Shown here: piece after piece, positions 7,754-17,683 of the stretch | Numbering within the stretch: the first letter of the stretch is position 1 | How the letters are laid out: the number at the start of each line of letters is the position of its first letter | Source: Acidihalobacter_A sp037381185 | GTDB lineage: Bacteria; Pseudomonadota; Gammaproteobacteria; DSM-5130; Acidihalobacteraceae | Length of the DNA: 64,000 nt | Reading direction: 5' to 3' | Assembly (NCBI RefSeq): GCF_037381185.1 | Contig: NZ_JARRQY010000034.1 | Span: 1 to 64,000, forward strand | The notes under the pieces: model-generated | The model's input: the letters and a program-made list of their open reading frames with translations, nothing else | Databases searched by the model: none | Told to the model about the DNA's origin: nothing | Program-made: the position numbers and the translations under genes

Positions 7754-8891
7754 ATGGCGGCGGGCAGCGCACCACGGCGCGATGGTCCCATGGCGCTGTC
7801 GACGCTGTTCGACGACGCGCTGCAAGGCCTGAAGCAAGCGCAAGGCACGGCATCGGCCAGCGACGGATTTCTGTACAGCGGCAATCGCCATGAAAGCGTG
7901 CCGCGCGCGCTGTTCCTCGACCGGCGCCTGACGCCGCTGGAGCGCAATGCCTGGCAGATCTTCCGCCTGCAGCTCAACGACGATGGCGTGACGGCCTTTC
8001 CGACCTATGATCAGCTTCGGCCTTACCTGGCCTCGATGCCGTGCGGGGCGCAGGCATCGCACGAGACCGTCTCGCGTGCCTTGACGCTCCTGCGCCTGAC
8101 GCGCTGGCTCAGCCTGGTGCGTCGCCGCCGCGACCCCAGGACCGACCGCATCCTGGGCAACCTCTATGTCCTGCATGACGAACCGCTGACGCCCTTCGAG
8201 GCGATGCAGCTCGATCCCGACTATCTGGGTCTGGTGAGCCAGGCCCTCACCCATGCCGCCAAGGCGGTGCAGATCGTCGGTATGCACACGCTGAAGGAGA
8301 TCGCCGAAGATCCACTGCTCAGCGGCCGCACGCTGCCGACGCGCCTGCAGGTGCTGGCTCAGCACATGGCCCGACATGGCTGGACGACGGCGAGTTATCC
8401 ACAGGAGGATGTCGGCCACGAATCCGAAGTGGGGCAGGAAGCCCCTCTTCGGAACGGCGAACGCCCCTCTTCGGAATCCGAAGGAGGACCGTACAGTACG
8501 TAAGGACCGTATTGATGAAGTACGTACAGTACCGCGCGCGAAGGCGCTGCAGAACCTGCGACTGCCCGATCGATTCCTGCGCTTGAAGGAGGAGCAGCAG
8601 GCGGGGGCGATGATCGCCTTGCAGCAGGTGGACGAGCCTCTACGGCAGTCAGTGCTTGACGAGTGGGCGGCGCGGTGCCGCGGCAGCACGGTGCGAAACC
8701 CGGCCGGCTACCTGTTCGGCATCATCCAGAAGGCGATCCGTGGGGAGTTCAAGGCGTGGGCAGGGCAGGCTGGCCACGAGAATGGCCCCACAACGACGCT
8801 ATCCCCAGGGGATAGCCCTTCCGTGCCCTCCACCCGTGAAGTTGCCCAGCGGCACATCGCCCAACTAAAGGGAAAGCTGCGATTACGGTGA
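7754..8891 (+). pseudogene. STY4528-family island replication protein, frameshifted
   Basis: The first frame (7754-8503, 249 codons) matches the N-terminal two-thirds of STY4528-family pathogenicity-island replication proteins (MALSTLFDDALQGLKQ, later RHESVPRALFLDRRL). The C-terminal part appears in the +2 frame (to 8891): ALQNLRLPDRFLRLKEEQQA and STVRNPAGYLFGIIQKAIRG, conserved in the same family. The switch must lie in the Arg/Asn/Ser-rich linker between about 8400 and 8500, where both frames read like the family linker. So one gene has lost or gained bases, unless this is a sequencing error. The ATG at 7754 follows the inrR stop after three bases; 7790 is an alternative start. Confidence 0.75.
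8798..8816. repeat. Palindrome copy 1, GCTATCCCC-A-GGGGATAGC
   Basis: A perfect 19-bp palindrome with nine-base arms around a single A, located near the 3' end of the frameshifted STY4528 gene. Its core ATCCCC-N-GGGGAT recurs at 12643-12663 and 14534-14550. See the findings for a possible role. Confidence 0.8.
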
Positions 8892-9160
8892 TTCCGGACC
8901 TACCGTCCGGCCGGAACCGTACTTTCGCGGTGAACTGGACCTTGACGCCTCACCGACGGAGCAACTACCGCCGGTCATCCTCCGCATCGAAATAGAGAGC
9001 CTCCCGCAAACCCCGTTCGCCCCTGACTGAATGGCCCCTTCGTCCATGGACGGCTATCATGGCGTTCCAATGCTTCTCATAGACAAAATCGATCGTCATC
9101 AGGCCAGTGCCCGTACATCACCGAGGAGCATGCGCCAATTGGAACAGGTGAGGTCCAGAC

Positions 9161-12100
9161 TTGAGCACCGCGAACGACGAATCTTTGCGCGTCCTGCGCT
9201 TCTGGCGCGACCTTGAGATTTTCAACATCCCGACAGCCCCTTCCAAGCGGGATAGCAGCGACCAGACAAAAGTCGACACTTTTCGTCGTGGCAAATCCTT
9301 GCCCTGGCAGTCAGGGAAATTCGCCCCCACGGACACGGTTGGCTACGTCCATGTCGTCTATCTGGGCGTGGCTGACACGGAAGACCTGTCTCGGCTGCTG
9401 CTCCGAGGCATTTTCCCAGATCGCGACCTGAGCGAACGCGAGCGCCAGCGTGTGACTGGCAATGGTTGGCTGGCGACCTTCGTAGTGGATGAACTGGGAC
9501 GACCGAAACCCGACAGCTACCTTCCAGCCAGCTTTGCGCACGGTGTGGCGGCACTCCGGGAGACAAAGGCGCTGGACAACATCAACGCCCGCCTGGAACG
9601 CGCGAAAGAGGAATTCGCCCAACGTCGCCACCAGTTCCCAGAGAATCAGGAACAGGAAGGCGCCGCCGCCAATGCCGCGAACCGCGCTCCGACCGAGGCC
9701 ATCCTGGATTGGGAGGATCTCGATGAGGAACTGAGCATCGCGCGCGGCCTGCTCGGCGAAGCGGCGAACGATCCGAATCTGGACTGGCGTGTGGTCGTGC
9801 GGACAAGCCGGATCAAGAGGCGCTACCTGGATGACAGCCTGCAGGCCGCGACCGATTTCCTGAACTCGTTCTACCTGGACGACCTGGATCGTCTGATCGC
9901 TCAGGCGGAAAAGAAACTGCCGTTCGGCAAAGCCTTGAGTGCCTACCTCGGGCCGGCGCTGCCAGAACGCCAGCGTGTCGACATCCTCACCGACAACACT
10001 GCCATGGCCGGGCTGGTCAGTGCGAAGCGCTTGCCCAGCGCGCGATGGCCGGCATCCTCCAAATACCCGCTCGTCCTTGCGCAGCAGGCCGCGGTCTCGC
10101 AGGTGATCGGCTCGCTTGGCAAGGCGGAAGGGCTGATCGGCGTCAATGGCCCTCCTGGGACTGGCAAGACTACGCTTCTATGCGATGTCATCGCCGAGAT
10201 CGTCACCGAACGAGCCCGGCGAATCGCCGCACTGAATCGTCCGGTTGCCTTGTTCGAGGACAAGATGACAGTTGCGGGCAAGGGCTTCTTCCCGCTCAAG
10301 GCTGAAGTGGTTGCCGGCACCTCGATCGTGGTGACCAGCACGAACAACAACGCGGTCAAGAACATCACCCAGGAGTTGCCCGCGCGCAAGAAGGTCGCGG
10401 ACGAGTTCGGTTCGGCGGATTACTTCGCGGATGTCATGCACGAGGTTTTCCGTGCGCAGAAGGTTCTGGACGAGGACAAGCAGCCCATAGAGACATGGGG
10501 TGTGATCGCCGCAGCCCTGGGCAATGCCGGCAACCGGCGTTCGTTCGCGCAAGGTTTCTTTCGCGATGAATACCTGCCTCAACGCCAAGCCGAGGAGGCG
10601 CAGGGAGACGAACAACTTGCCGGCGCCGACCTGGCAGACGAGGAAACTGAAGAGCCATCCCCTGCAGATGATCGGCCGGCCTCAATGAAGCAGCTTCTCG
10701 AGGTGGCCTCCGATGACTACCGGCGGTACCAGGACGAATGGCAGAAGGCCAGGCAGACCTTCCTGGCGCTGCAGGCGGAGTTCGAGCGCTGTCGCAAGGT
10801 GTTGGAGCGGGCCGAGAAGGCTGCCCTGCACATCGACGACGAGCGAAGCCGGCTGAACGGCCTTTTGTCCGAAGAGGAAGCACTTGGCCAGGATATTCAG
10901 GCCCGCGAGCTCGCCCTTGCACGACATCGTGAAGCCGTGGCCACCCAGCGCGCTGTCGTCGAAGGGAGTCGGATTGTGCTGGAGCAACTGTGTGCCGGAA
11001 CGCCACCCAACCTGTGGGACCGCTTGATGCAGCTGTTTGGCCGCGAGACCCGCCGGATGGCGGTCTTGCGGCAATCGCTGGAGGCACCGACCCAGGCTTT
11101 GGCTGATGCTGCGGCCACCCTCGCGGAAATGTCGAAGGAAGTAGCGGTAGCCGAAGCCCAATTGAGACAGCAACGAGAGCGTCAGAAAGCCGCCTCCTCC
11201 GCGCGGGCTGCGCTGGAGCGGGAACTGGAGGCCCATCGGCGAGCGCTGCAAGCCGGCTACGCGATGGGTGCCAAGCACTTCCCCGACGCCCAGTTCTGGG
11301 CCTTGCCGGCCGACGCACGTCACCGCGCCAGCGTCGCTGTCGGCCCCAAGCTGGATGAACTGCGCGCCAAGCTGTTCCTTCAGGCGGTGGATCTGCACCG
11401 CCTTACCGTGCTAGCCAACGCCGGCAAGTTCATCGCTAACCTGCGGGCGGTGAACGGCATGCTCACCGGCGGCTCGCGCGACAAGCTGTCTCCCGAGCAC
11501 CGTCCGCTGCTGTGGGACGCCTTCTTCTTCGTTATACCGGTCGTTTCCACGACCCTCGCTTCGTTTGATCGGCTGTTCGTCGGCATGGGTCAGAACAGCC
11601 TTGGCTGGCTGCTGATCGACGAGGCGGGTCAGGCCACGCCGCAGTCGGCGGCGGGTGCGATCTGGCGCAGCCGACGGGCGGTCATTGTCGGCGACCCCCT
11701 GCAGATCGAGCCGGTTTTCACCGTTCCGCGCAGCCTGACGGAGGAGCTGCGTCGCCGCCACGACGTGGCACCGCACTGGTCGCCCATCGACGAATCGGTG
11801 CAGACGTTGGCGGATCGCATCACACCCTTCGGCTCCTGGGTCGAGAAAACCAGCAGTTCGTCCCCGAACGACGCGCCCGAACGTCTGTGGACCGGCATGC
11901 CGTTACGCACCCACCGCCGCTGCGACGACCCGATGTTCTCGGTGGCCAACCGCATCGCCTATGCGGGTCAAATGGTACAGGGGCGTGTCGACGAAGCGGG
12001 CCAGCCGGCGCCCTGGGAGTTCTCCTGCGGCCTGGGCGAAAGCGCATGGTTCGACGTGCGCTCAAACCGGGTGGACCACCCTGTATCGGAGGACGAAATC

Positions 12101-12550
12101 GCCTGTCTGCTCGACTGCTTGGCGCGATTGCAGAGCGAAAGAAGTGGGAAAACCCAGGTCTACGTGATCTCGCCCTTCCGCAAGGTCGCCCAGGCGTGCG
12201 GCAAACGCATTCGCGCGCACGGTGGCATCGATTACGGCACCGTCCACACGTTTCAGGGCAAGGAAGCGCACATCGTCTTCTTGGTGCTGGGTACGGCCCC
12301 AGGCCAAGCCGGTTCGGGCGCCCGCGGCTGGGCGGCGAGCAAGCCGAACCTGCTCAACGTGGCGGTCACCCGGGCTCAATGTCGGTTGTACGTGATCGGC
12401 GATGCCAGCCAGTGGGGCGGTCTGGACTATTTCCGTGAGCTGCTGCGTGCATTGCCTGAGAGAAGTGTTCCTGTGGCGCTGGATAGACGCCCTATGCAGG
12501 ATGCGGCCTTTGCGCTCTTGGACGACCAGGAGGGGATCCCAGAGATATAG
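9161..12550 (+). CDS. UPF1-like superfamily 1 helicase with internal coiled coil
   Basis: A 1129-residue AAA/SF1 helicase. Walker A is GVNGPPGTGKTTLLCDVIAE (about residues 327-346). Residues about 520-710 form a long charged coiled coil (many Ala, Glu, Arg and Gln). Walker B is WLLIDEAGQATPQSA, motif III is VGDPLQIEPVF, and the C-terminal RecA core has RTHRRCDDPMF (motif IV-like), YGTVHTFQGKEAHIVFLVLG (motif V) and NVAVTRAQCRLYVIGD (motif VI). The start is a TTG with GGTGAGG upstream; an in-frame TGA at 9149 closes the frame behind it. It stands alone between backbone genes, where these elements carry variable cargo. Similar helicases occur in antiphage islands, but no nuclease partner is adjacent, so a defence role is only a guess. 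Confidence 0.85.
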   Translation: MSTANDESLRVLRFWRDLEIFNIPTAPSKRDSSDQTKVDTFRRGKSLPWQSGKFAPTDTVGYVHVVYLGVADTEDLSRLLLRGIFPDRDLSERERQRVTGNGWLATFVVDELGRPKPDSYLPASFAHGVAALRETKALDNINARLERAKEEFAQRRHQFPENQEQEGAAANAANRAPTEAILDWEDLDEELSIARGLLGEAANDPNLDWRVVVRTSRIKRRYLDDSLQAATDFLNSFYLDDLDRLIAQAEKKLPFGKALSAYLGPALPERQRVDILTDNTAMAGLVSAKRLPSARWPASSKYPLVLAQQAAVSQVIGSLGKAEGLIGVNGPPGTGKTTLLCDVIAEIVTERARRIAALNRPVALFEDKMTVAGKGFFPLKAEVVAGTSIVVTSTNNNAVKNITQELPARKKVADEFGSADYFADVMHEVFRAQKVLDEDKQPIETWGVIAAALGNAGNRRSFAQGFFRDEYLPQRQAEEAQGDEQLAGADLADEETEEPSPADDRPASMKQLLEVASDDYRRYQDEWQKARQTFLALQAEFERCRKVLERAEKAALHIDDERSRLNGLLSEEEALGQDIQARELALARHREAVATQRAVVEGSRIVLEQLCAGTPPNLWDRLMQLFGRETRRMAVLRQSLEAPTQALADAAATLAEMSKEVAVAEAQLRQQRERQKAASSARAALERELEAHRRALQAGYAMGAKHFPDAQFWALPADARHRASVAVGPKLDELRAKLFLQAVDLHRLTVLANAGKFIANLRAVNGMLTGGSRDKLSPEHRPLLWDAFFFVIPVVSTTLASFDRLFVGMGQNSLGWLLIDEAGQATPQSAAGAIWRSRRAVIVGDPLQIEPVFTVPRSLTEELRRRHDVAPHWSPIDESVQTLADRITPFGSWVEKTSSSSPNDAPERLWTGMPLRTHRRCDDPMFSVANRIAYAGQMVQGRVDEAGQPAPWEFSCGLGESAWFDVRSNRVDHPVSEDEIACLLDCLARLQSERSGKTQVYVISPFRKVAQACGKRIRAHGGIDYGTVHTFQGKEAHIVFLVLGTAPGQAGSGARGWAASKPNLLNVAVTRAQCRLYVIGDASQWGGLDYFRELLRALPERSVPVALDRRPMQDAAFALLDDQEGIPEI

Positions 12551-12642
12551 CGAATCGCACCGGGTTTGCCGCCAGCCATGCCTCAGGCTGGCATCGCTCA
12601 GGCCATCTCCTGCCTTCAGCATTCTGGCGTCGGCCCGCATTT

Positions 12643-12663
12643 GCCTATCCCCAGGGGATAGGC
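12643..12663. repeat. Palindrome copy 2 (ten-base arms)
   Basis: A perfect palindrome with arms GCCTATCCCC and GGGGATAGGC around one A, in the 232-bp gap between the helicase gene and the PFL_4669-type gene. It shares the core of the copies at 8798 and 14534. Nothing else clear is seen in the gap except a GACTCG/CGAGTC pair near 12755-12775. Confidence 0.8.
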
Positions 12664-12782
12664 GGCACACGTGGCCTTCCGCGTTGGGCAAACCGGGCGG
12701 CCGTTGAATGCGGTTTGTTGACTGACGGCCTTCCGGTTGATGCCGATGCTGGCGACTCGTTCATTCATCGCGAGTCGTCTCC

Positions 12783-13553
12783 ATGGCCAACGAACCCCTG
12801 CAGCTGAATCTCGGATCGCTGCGCAGCGCGATGTCGCTGACGCTGCATACCCACCACGCTTCGCGCATCTGGCATGGCCGCGCACCTGCCGAGGGGCGCC
12901 CCGGCATTGTCGGCCTCAACGGCTTCATCAGCGTGATGAACAAGATGAAGCGCGGCGCCGAACAGGACGACCCCTACTCGGACTGGTGGATGCTGCGCAT
13001 CGAGGACAAGCTGGCCGATACCAAGGCCAGCCTGCAAGCGCTGCGCGAACAGGTGGATGAGGCGCTGGATGACGTGCCACCCGCGCTGTCCCTGGGCGAG
13101 AACATGAACGTGCAGCCGGTGAAGCTGCCGCTGTTCGTCAACGCGCAGCTCGGTTTCATGGCGGTGTACCTGCTGGCCGACTACGACGACCTGGCGCGCA
13201 AGCTGATCCTGGCGCATCACACGGCGCTGATCGACCGCAGCACGCTGGAGCGCTGGCTCAACGATGGCGCGCATGCGCTGCGCAGCCTGTTCTCCCTGGC
13301 GCAGCAGTACCGCTATTCCGGCGCGACGCGCGGCGACTTCGCGGCGAAGAACGCTGTGGCGCGGACGGCGCTGGAGAAGTTCGGCGAGCTGCCGCAGGAC
13401 GTGCTCGAAGGCACACTCCGTTCGCGCTTTGCGCCACCCATCGCGCGGCGGGGAACCCGGCCTGAAGCATCGGGTGCGGATGCCTCTGAATCAAGCTTGG
13501 CCGATGACGCAGGCGGCGCCGTTGGACGGGACGATGAGGGCGCCAACGCATGA
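12783..13553 (+). CDS. PFL_4669/TIGR03761-family ICE protein
   Basis: A 256-residue protein matching the conserved ICE family TIGR03761: LNLGSLRSAMSLTLHTHHAS at the N-terminus, then GRPGIVGLNGFISVMNKMK, YSDWWMLRIEDKL and FVNAQLGFMAVYLLADYDDL. The function is unknown; it is part of the DNA-processing block before ssb and topB in PFGI-1-class elements. It overlaps the next gene by four bases (ATGA), so the two and ssb form one translational unit. The last 35 residues are Ala/Asp-rich and variable. Confidence 0.85.
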   Translation: MANEPLQLNLGSLRSAMSLTLHTHHASRIWHGRAPAEGRPGIVGLNGFISVMNKMKRGAEQDDPYSDWWMLRIEDKLADTKASLQALREQVDEALDDVPPALSLGENMNVQPVKLPLFVNAQLGFMAVYLLADYDDLARKLILAHHTALIDRSTLERWLNDGAHALRSLFSLAQQYRYSGATRGDFAAKNAVARTALEKFGELPQDVLEGTLRSRFAPPIARRGTRPEASGADASESSLADDAGGAVGRDDEGANA

Positions 13554-14098
13554 CGGTACCTTCTTCTTCCGGCCATCCAGCGCGCTTCATCCCGCTGGGA
13601 CAGGCGGACTTCCAGCGACTGAAACACGCAGGCTACCTAAAGGGCCTTTTACAACCCTTTAAGGGTAAGGGGAGTCTGGAGGCCTGGGCCAGCCAGTGCA
13701 TGGCGCTGCGCGACGAGCTGATCGTCCTGGCACAACGGCAGGTGCTACCGCAGGCGCGCGCCTACCCCTTCAATCTGCTCGATGTGCAACTGGCCCAGCA
13801 GACGACTGGCGCAGGGACGACCTTCCTGCGCTGGCGCAACCTCGACCGCTCGTCCATGGGCGTGGCCTTGTGGGAGTCGCTGCTCAATCGCTCCGCGACA
13901 CCGGCCTCGCTGATCGACGACCTGTATGCGATGGAGCTGCAGCGCATCGCGCTGAACATGCAGATCAGCCTGACCCACAGCACCGCCCGCCTTGCGCTGG
14001 AATGCGCCAGCAGGATGACACAGGCCGAGGCGACCTATCTGCGACGTGTCCACAGGCATGCCGCGTCCATTTCCACCATCCCCAAGGAGTCACCATGA
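13550..14098 (+). CDS. DUF3158-family ICE protein
   Basis: A 182-residue protein in the position of DUF3158 proteins, between the PFL_4669-type gene and ssb. Visible features are FIPLGQADFQRLKHAGYLKG near the start, a basic Gly/Lys segment, and TTFLRWRNLDRSSMGVALWE in the middle. No catalytic motif is evident. It overlaps both neighbours by four bases (ATGA at each junction), which indicates translational coupling. Role unknown, but conservation of the block suggests processing of the excised element. Confidence 0.8.
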   Translation: MTVPSSSGHPARFIPLGQADFQRLKHAGYLKGLLQPFKGKGSLEAWASQCMALRDELIVLAQRQVLPQARAYPFNLLDVQLAQQTTGAGTTFLRWRNLDRSSMGVALWESLLNRSATPASLIDDLYAMELQRIALNMQISLTHSTARLALECASRMTQAEATYLRRVHRHAASISTIPKESP

Positions 14099-14478
14099 GC
14101 ACGCACTTCGTCGGCGAAGGCAACATCGGTTCTGCGCCGGAGTACCGCGAATTCCCCAACGGCAACGATGAACCGCGCAGGCTGCTGCGCCTGAACGTCT
14201 ATTTCGACAACCCCATCCCGAAGAAGGATGGCGAATACGAGGACCGCGGCGGCTTCTGGGCGCCGGTGGAGCTGTGGCATCGCGATGCCGAACACTGGCA
14301 ATCGCTGTACCAGAAGGGCATGCGCGTTCTGGTCGAAGGCCGTACCGTGCGCGACGAATGGGAGGACGCCGATGAGAACGAGCGCGTCACCGTCAAGATC
14401 AAGGCCCGGCGCATCGGCATCCTGCCGTACCGCATCGAGACGGTGACGCTTGGCGCCAAACCCACCGGAGACCAGTGA
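14095..14478 (+). CDS. ssb: ICE single-stranded DNA-binding protein
   Basis: A 127-residue OB-fold protein from ATG 14095. It begins MSTHFVGEGNIGSAPEYREF, close to other ICE SSBs (normally GNLG-x-P-E), with LLRLNVYFDNPI, a WAPVELWHRDAEHW core and GMRVLVEGRTVRDEW. The acidic C-terminal tip of chromosomal SSB is absent, as in many ICE versions. It would coat the transferred strand or replication intermediates. A longer open frame starting at 13696 is a shadow of DUF3158. Confidence 0.88.
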   Translation: MSTHFVGEGNIGSAPEYREFPNGNDEPRRLLRLNVYFDNPIPKKDGEYEDRGGFWAPVELWHRDAEHWQSLYQKGMRVLVEGRTVRDEWEDADENERVTVKIKARRIGILPYRIETVTLGAKPTGDQ

Positions 14479-14533
14479 CCAAACATCGCGGGCGGCTGTA
14501 GCAACCGTCAGACGCCTGCCTTGCACCAGTGGG

Positions 14534-14550
14534 CCATCCCCTGGGGATGG
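14534..14550. repeat. Palindrome copy 3, CCATCCCC-T-GGGGATGG
   Basis: A perfect 17-bp palindrome 56 bp after the ssb stop, in the 286-bp gap before topB. It has the ATCCCC-N-GGGGAT core of the copies at 8798 and 12643 but T at the centre. No small gene is evident in the gap; GAGGAGG precedes the topB ATG. Confidence 0.8.
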
Positions 14551-14764
14551 TTCCACTGCGGTCCACCGAGTTCCAGGCCGCCCTCCCGACACGAATCTCC
14601 CGTCCCTCGTATTGCCGCGACCCGCATCTATCACTGCGGCAACCATTCCTCAGCCGATCACAATTCGGTGTCCATGCCGTCCGGCTTCCTTGCTGCCGGT
14701 CTCACCTGCCCCAGCCATGCTGTTGTCCATCCGATGAACCGCACATTCCCGAGGAGGCTTCAAC

Positions 14765-16432
14765 ATGCGCGTATTCCTGTGCGAGAAGCCTTCGCAAGGC
14801 AAGGACATCGCTCGTGTGCTGGGCGCCGGCCAGCGTGGTTCCGGCTGCTACAGCGGTGCGGGTATCGTCGTGACCTGGTGCATCGGTCATCTGGTCGAAG
14901 CAGTTCCGCCCGAGGGTTATGGCGAGCGCTACAAGCGCTGGACTCTTGAGCACCTGCCCATCATCCCCGAGCGCTGGCGTGTCGAGCCCAAGGCTGCGAC
15001 CGCCGTGCAGTTCAAGATCGTCAGGCAGCTCGTAGGCCGGGCCAGCGAGCTGGTGATTGCCACCGACGCCGATCGCGAAGGCGAAGGCGAAGGCGAAGGC
15101 GAAGGCGAAGGCGAAGGCGAGATGATCGCCCGCGAGATCATCGACCTGTGCAGCTATCGCGGGCCGATCCAGCGCCTGTGGCTGTCGGCGCTCAACGATG
15201 CGTCGATCCGCAAGGCACTGGGCGCGCTGAAGCCGTCGGCCGAGACGCTGCCGCTGTACTACTCAGCCCTGGCCCGCAGTCGCGCCGACTGGCTGATCGG
15301 CATGAACCTGAGCCGGTTGTTCACGCTGCTCGGTCGTCAGGCCGGCTACACCGGCGTGCTGTCGGTGGGCCGGGTGCAGACGCCGACGCTGAAGCTGGTG
15401 GTGGATCGTGATCGCGAGATCGCGCGATTTGTCTCGGTGCCATTCTGGGCCGTCGAGGTCGAGCTGTCTCATGCCGGCCAATCCTTTATCGCAAGTTGGA
15501 CGCCGCCGCAGGGTTGTACGGACGCCGCTGGCCGCTGCCTACAGCAGCCGGTCGCCCAGCAGGCCGCCGATCGCATGCGTGCCGCCGGCAGCGCCCAGGT
15601 GGTGTCGGTCGAGACGGAGCGCGTGCGCGAAGGTCCGCCGCTGCCGTTCGATCTGGGCACGCTGCAGGAGGTGTGTTCCAAGCAGTTGGGCCTGGACGTG
15701 CAGGAGACACTGGACATCGCGCAGGCGCTATACGAGACGCACAAGGCGACGACCTACCCGCGCTCCGACTCGGGCTACCTGCCCGAGAGCATGCTGGCCG
15801 AGGTACCGACCGTTCTCGACAGTCTGGTCAAGACCGATCCCGGACTGCGCCTGTTGATCGACCGCCTGGACCCGACCCAGCGCTCGCGTGCCTGGAACGA
15901 CGGCAAGGTGACGGCGCACCACGGCATCATCCCGACGTTGGAACCGGCCAACCTATCGGCCATGAACGACAAGGAACTGGCCGTCTACCGACTGATCCGC
16001 GCGCATTACCTGGCGCAGTTCCTGCCCCACCACGAGTTCGACCGGACGGTGGCACAGCTCGCGTGCGGTGGGCAGTCGCTGCTGGCCATCGGCAAGCAGA
16101 TCGCCGTGGCCGGCTGGCGCCAGGTGCTGACGGCGCCGGAGGAAAGCGACGCGGATGGCGACGATGCCCAGCGCAGCCAAGTGCTGCCGGCGCTGCGAGC
16201 CGGATTGTCCTGCCAGGTCGGCAATATCGATCTGAAGGCGCTGAAGACCCTGCCGCCCAAGCCCTACACACAGGGCGAACTGGTCAAGGCCATGAAAGGC
16301 GTCGCGAAGATGTCGAAGGTCCATATCTCCTCCTTCTCCATCAGGACTGGCGGTCCGCGGTCTCCTCCCTGCGCGCAAGGATCGCCGGGACACGCGACCG
16401 GCGCTTCTCAAGCCCCGTTTCATCGGCCATGA
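14765..16432 (+). pseudogene. topB: DNA topoisomerase III (TopB), C-terminally truncated with TOPRIM repeat expansion
   Basis: The type IA topoisomerase starts MRVFLCEKPSQGKDIARVLG. The TOPRIM acidic motif (TDADREGE) is at about residue 100, the catalytic-Tyr region is TTYPRSDSGYLPESM, and the domain sequence continues to PYTQGELVKAMKGVAK (about residue 516). There it breaks off: the following 40 codons are unlike the family, which would continue with KLKDTTGIGTEATR and a zinc-ribbon or basic tail (family length about 650-700). The cut falls near 16310, at the siderophore-locus junction. In the TOPRIM motif the Gly-Glu unit is present seven times instead of once (15080-15121), adding 12 residues next to the Mg-binding site. 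Activity is therefore doubtful twice over. Confidence 0.88.
15080..15121 (+). repeat. In-frame 6-bp tandem repeat (GGCGAA) in topB
   Basis: Six copies of GGCGAA plus GGCGAG encode (Gly-Glu)7 directly after DADRE of the topoisomerase TOPRIM motif, where the family has a single GE before MIARE. This is a slipped-strand type expansion of six extra units. Confidence 0.95.
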
Positions 16433-16463
16433 GCCGGATTGCCCGTGAGGCACGCAGCACCCG

Positions 16464-16877
16464 TCACGTCCCCGGCTCGATGACGAAGGCAAGCTTGAGA
16501 ATCCCCGCGTGCTGCACGGCGGCCATTACCCTGACCACGTTCTCGTACGCCACCTCGCGGTCGCCGCGGATGAATACTTCCGGCTGGGGTTGTCGCCCCG
16601 CCGAGGCCAGCAGCCGGGATTCCAATGCCGCAGCGGAGATCGCCTCCTCGTTCCAATGGATCGCTCCATCGGCCGTTATCGACAGGGTCACGCTCTCGGG
16701 CCGAACGAGGTCTGGGGCGTTGTCGGCCCGGGGAAGGTCCAGCCTCACAGAGTGCGTGAGTACCGGCACGGTGATGATGAAGATGATGAGCAGGACCAGC
16801 ATCACGTCCACCAGCGGCGTCATGTTGATCTCGCTGACCATGTCGTCGTCGGCATCGAGTCCGTTTCCAAAGGCCAT
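16464..16877 (-). CDS. exbD: ExbD-type biopolymer transport protein
   Basis: A 137-residue protein from ATG 16877 (upstream in-frame codons overlap exbB). It has the ExbD layout: short cytoplasmic N-terminus, EINMTPLVDVMLVLLIIFII (residues 17-36, with the essential membrane Asp), then a periplasmic domain including LDLPRADNAP and EVFIRGDREVAYENVVRVMA. With ExbB it turns proton flow into force on TonB. It is the last gene of the leftward receptor-permease-ybtP-ybtQ-tonB-exbB-exbD run and lies 10 bp after exbB. Downstream, 16311-16463 is the junction with the broken topB. Confidence 0.9.
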   Translation of the reverse strand: MAFGNGLDADDDMVSEINMTPLVDVMLVLLIIFIITVPVLTHSVRLDLPRADNAPDLVRPESVTLSITADGAIHWNEEAISAAALESRLLASAGRQPQPEVFIRGDREVAYENVVRVMAAVQHAGILKLAFVIEPGT

Positions 16878-16887
16878 GACGCCCCCC

Positions 16888-17640
<753 letters not shown>

Positions 17641-17683
17641 GGGAAGGACTCCTTGTAATGGTTGGAAAACGATTCGCGCGACG

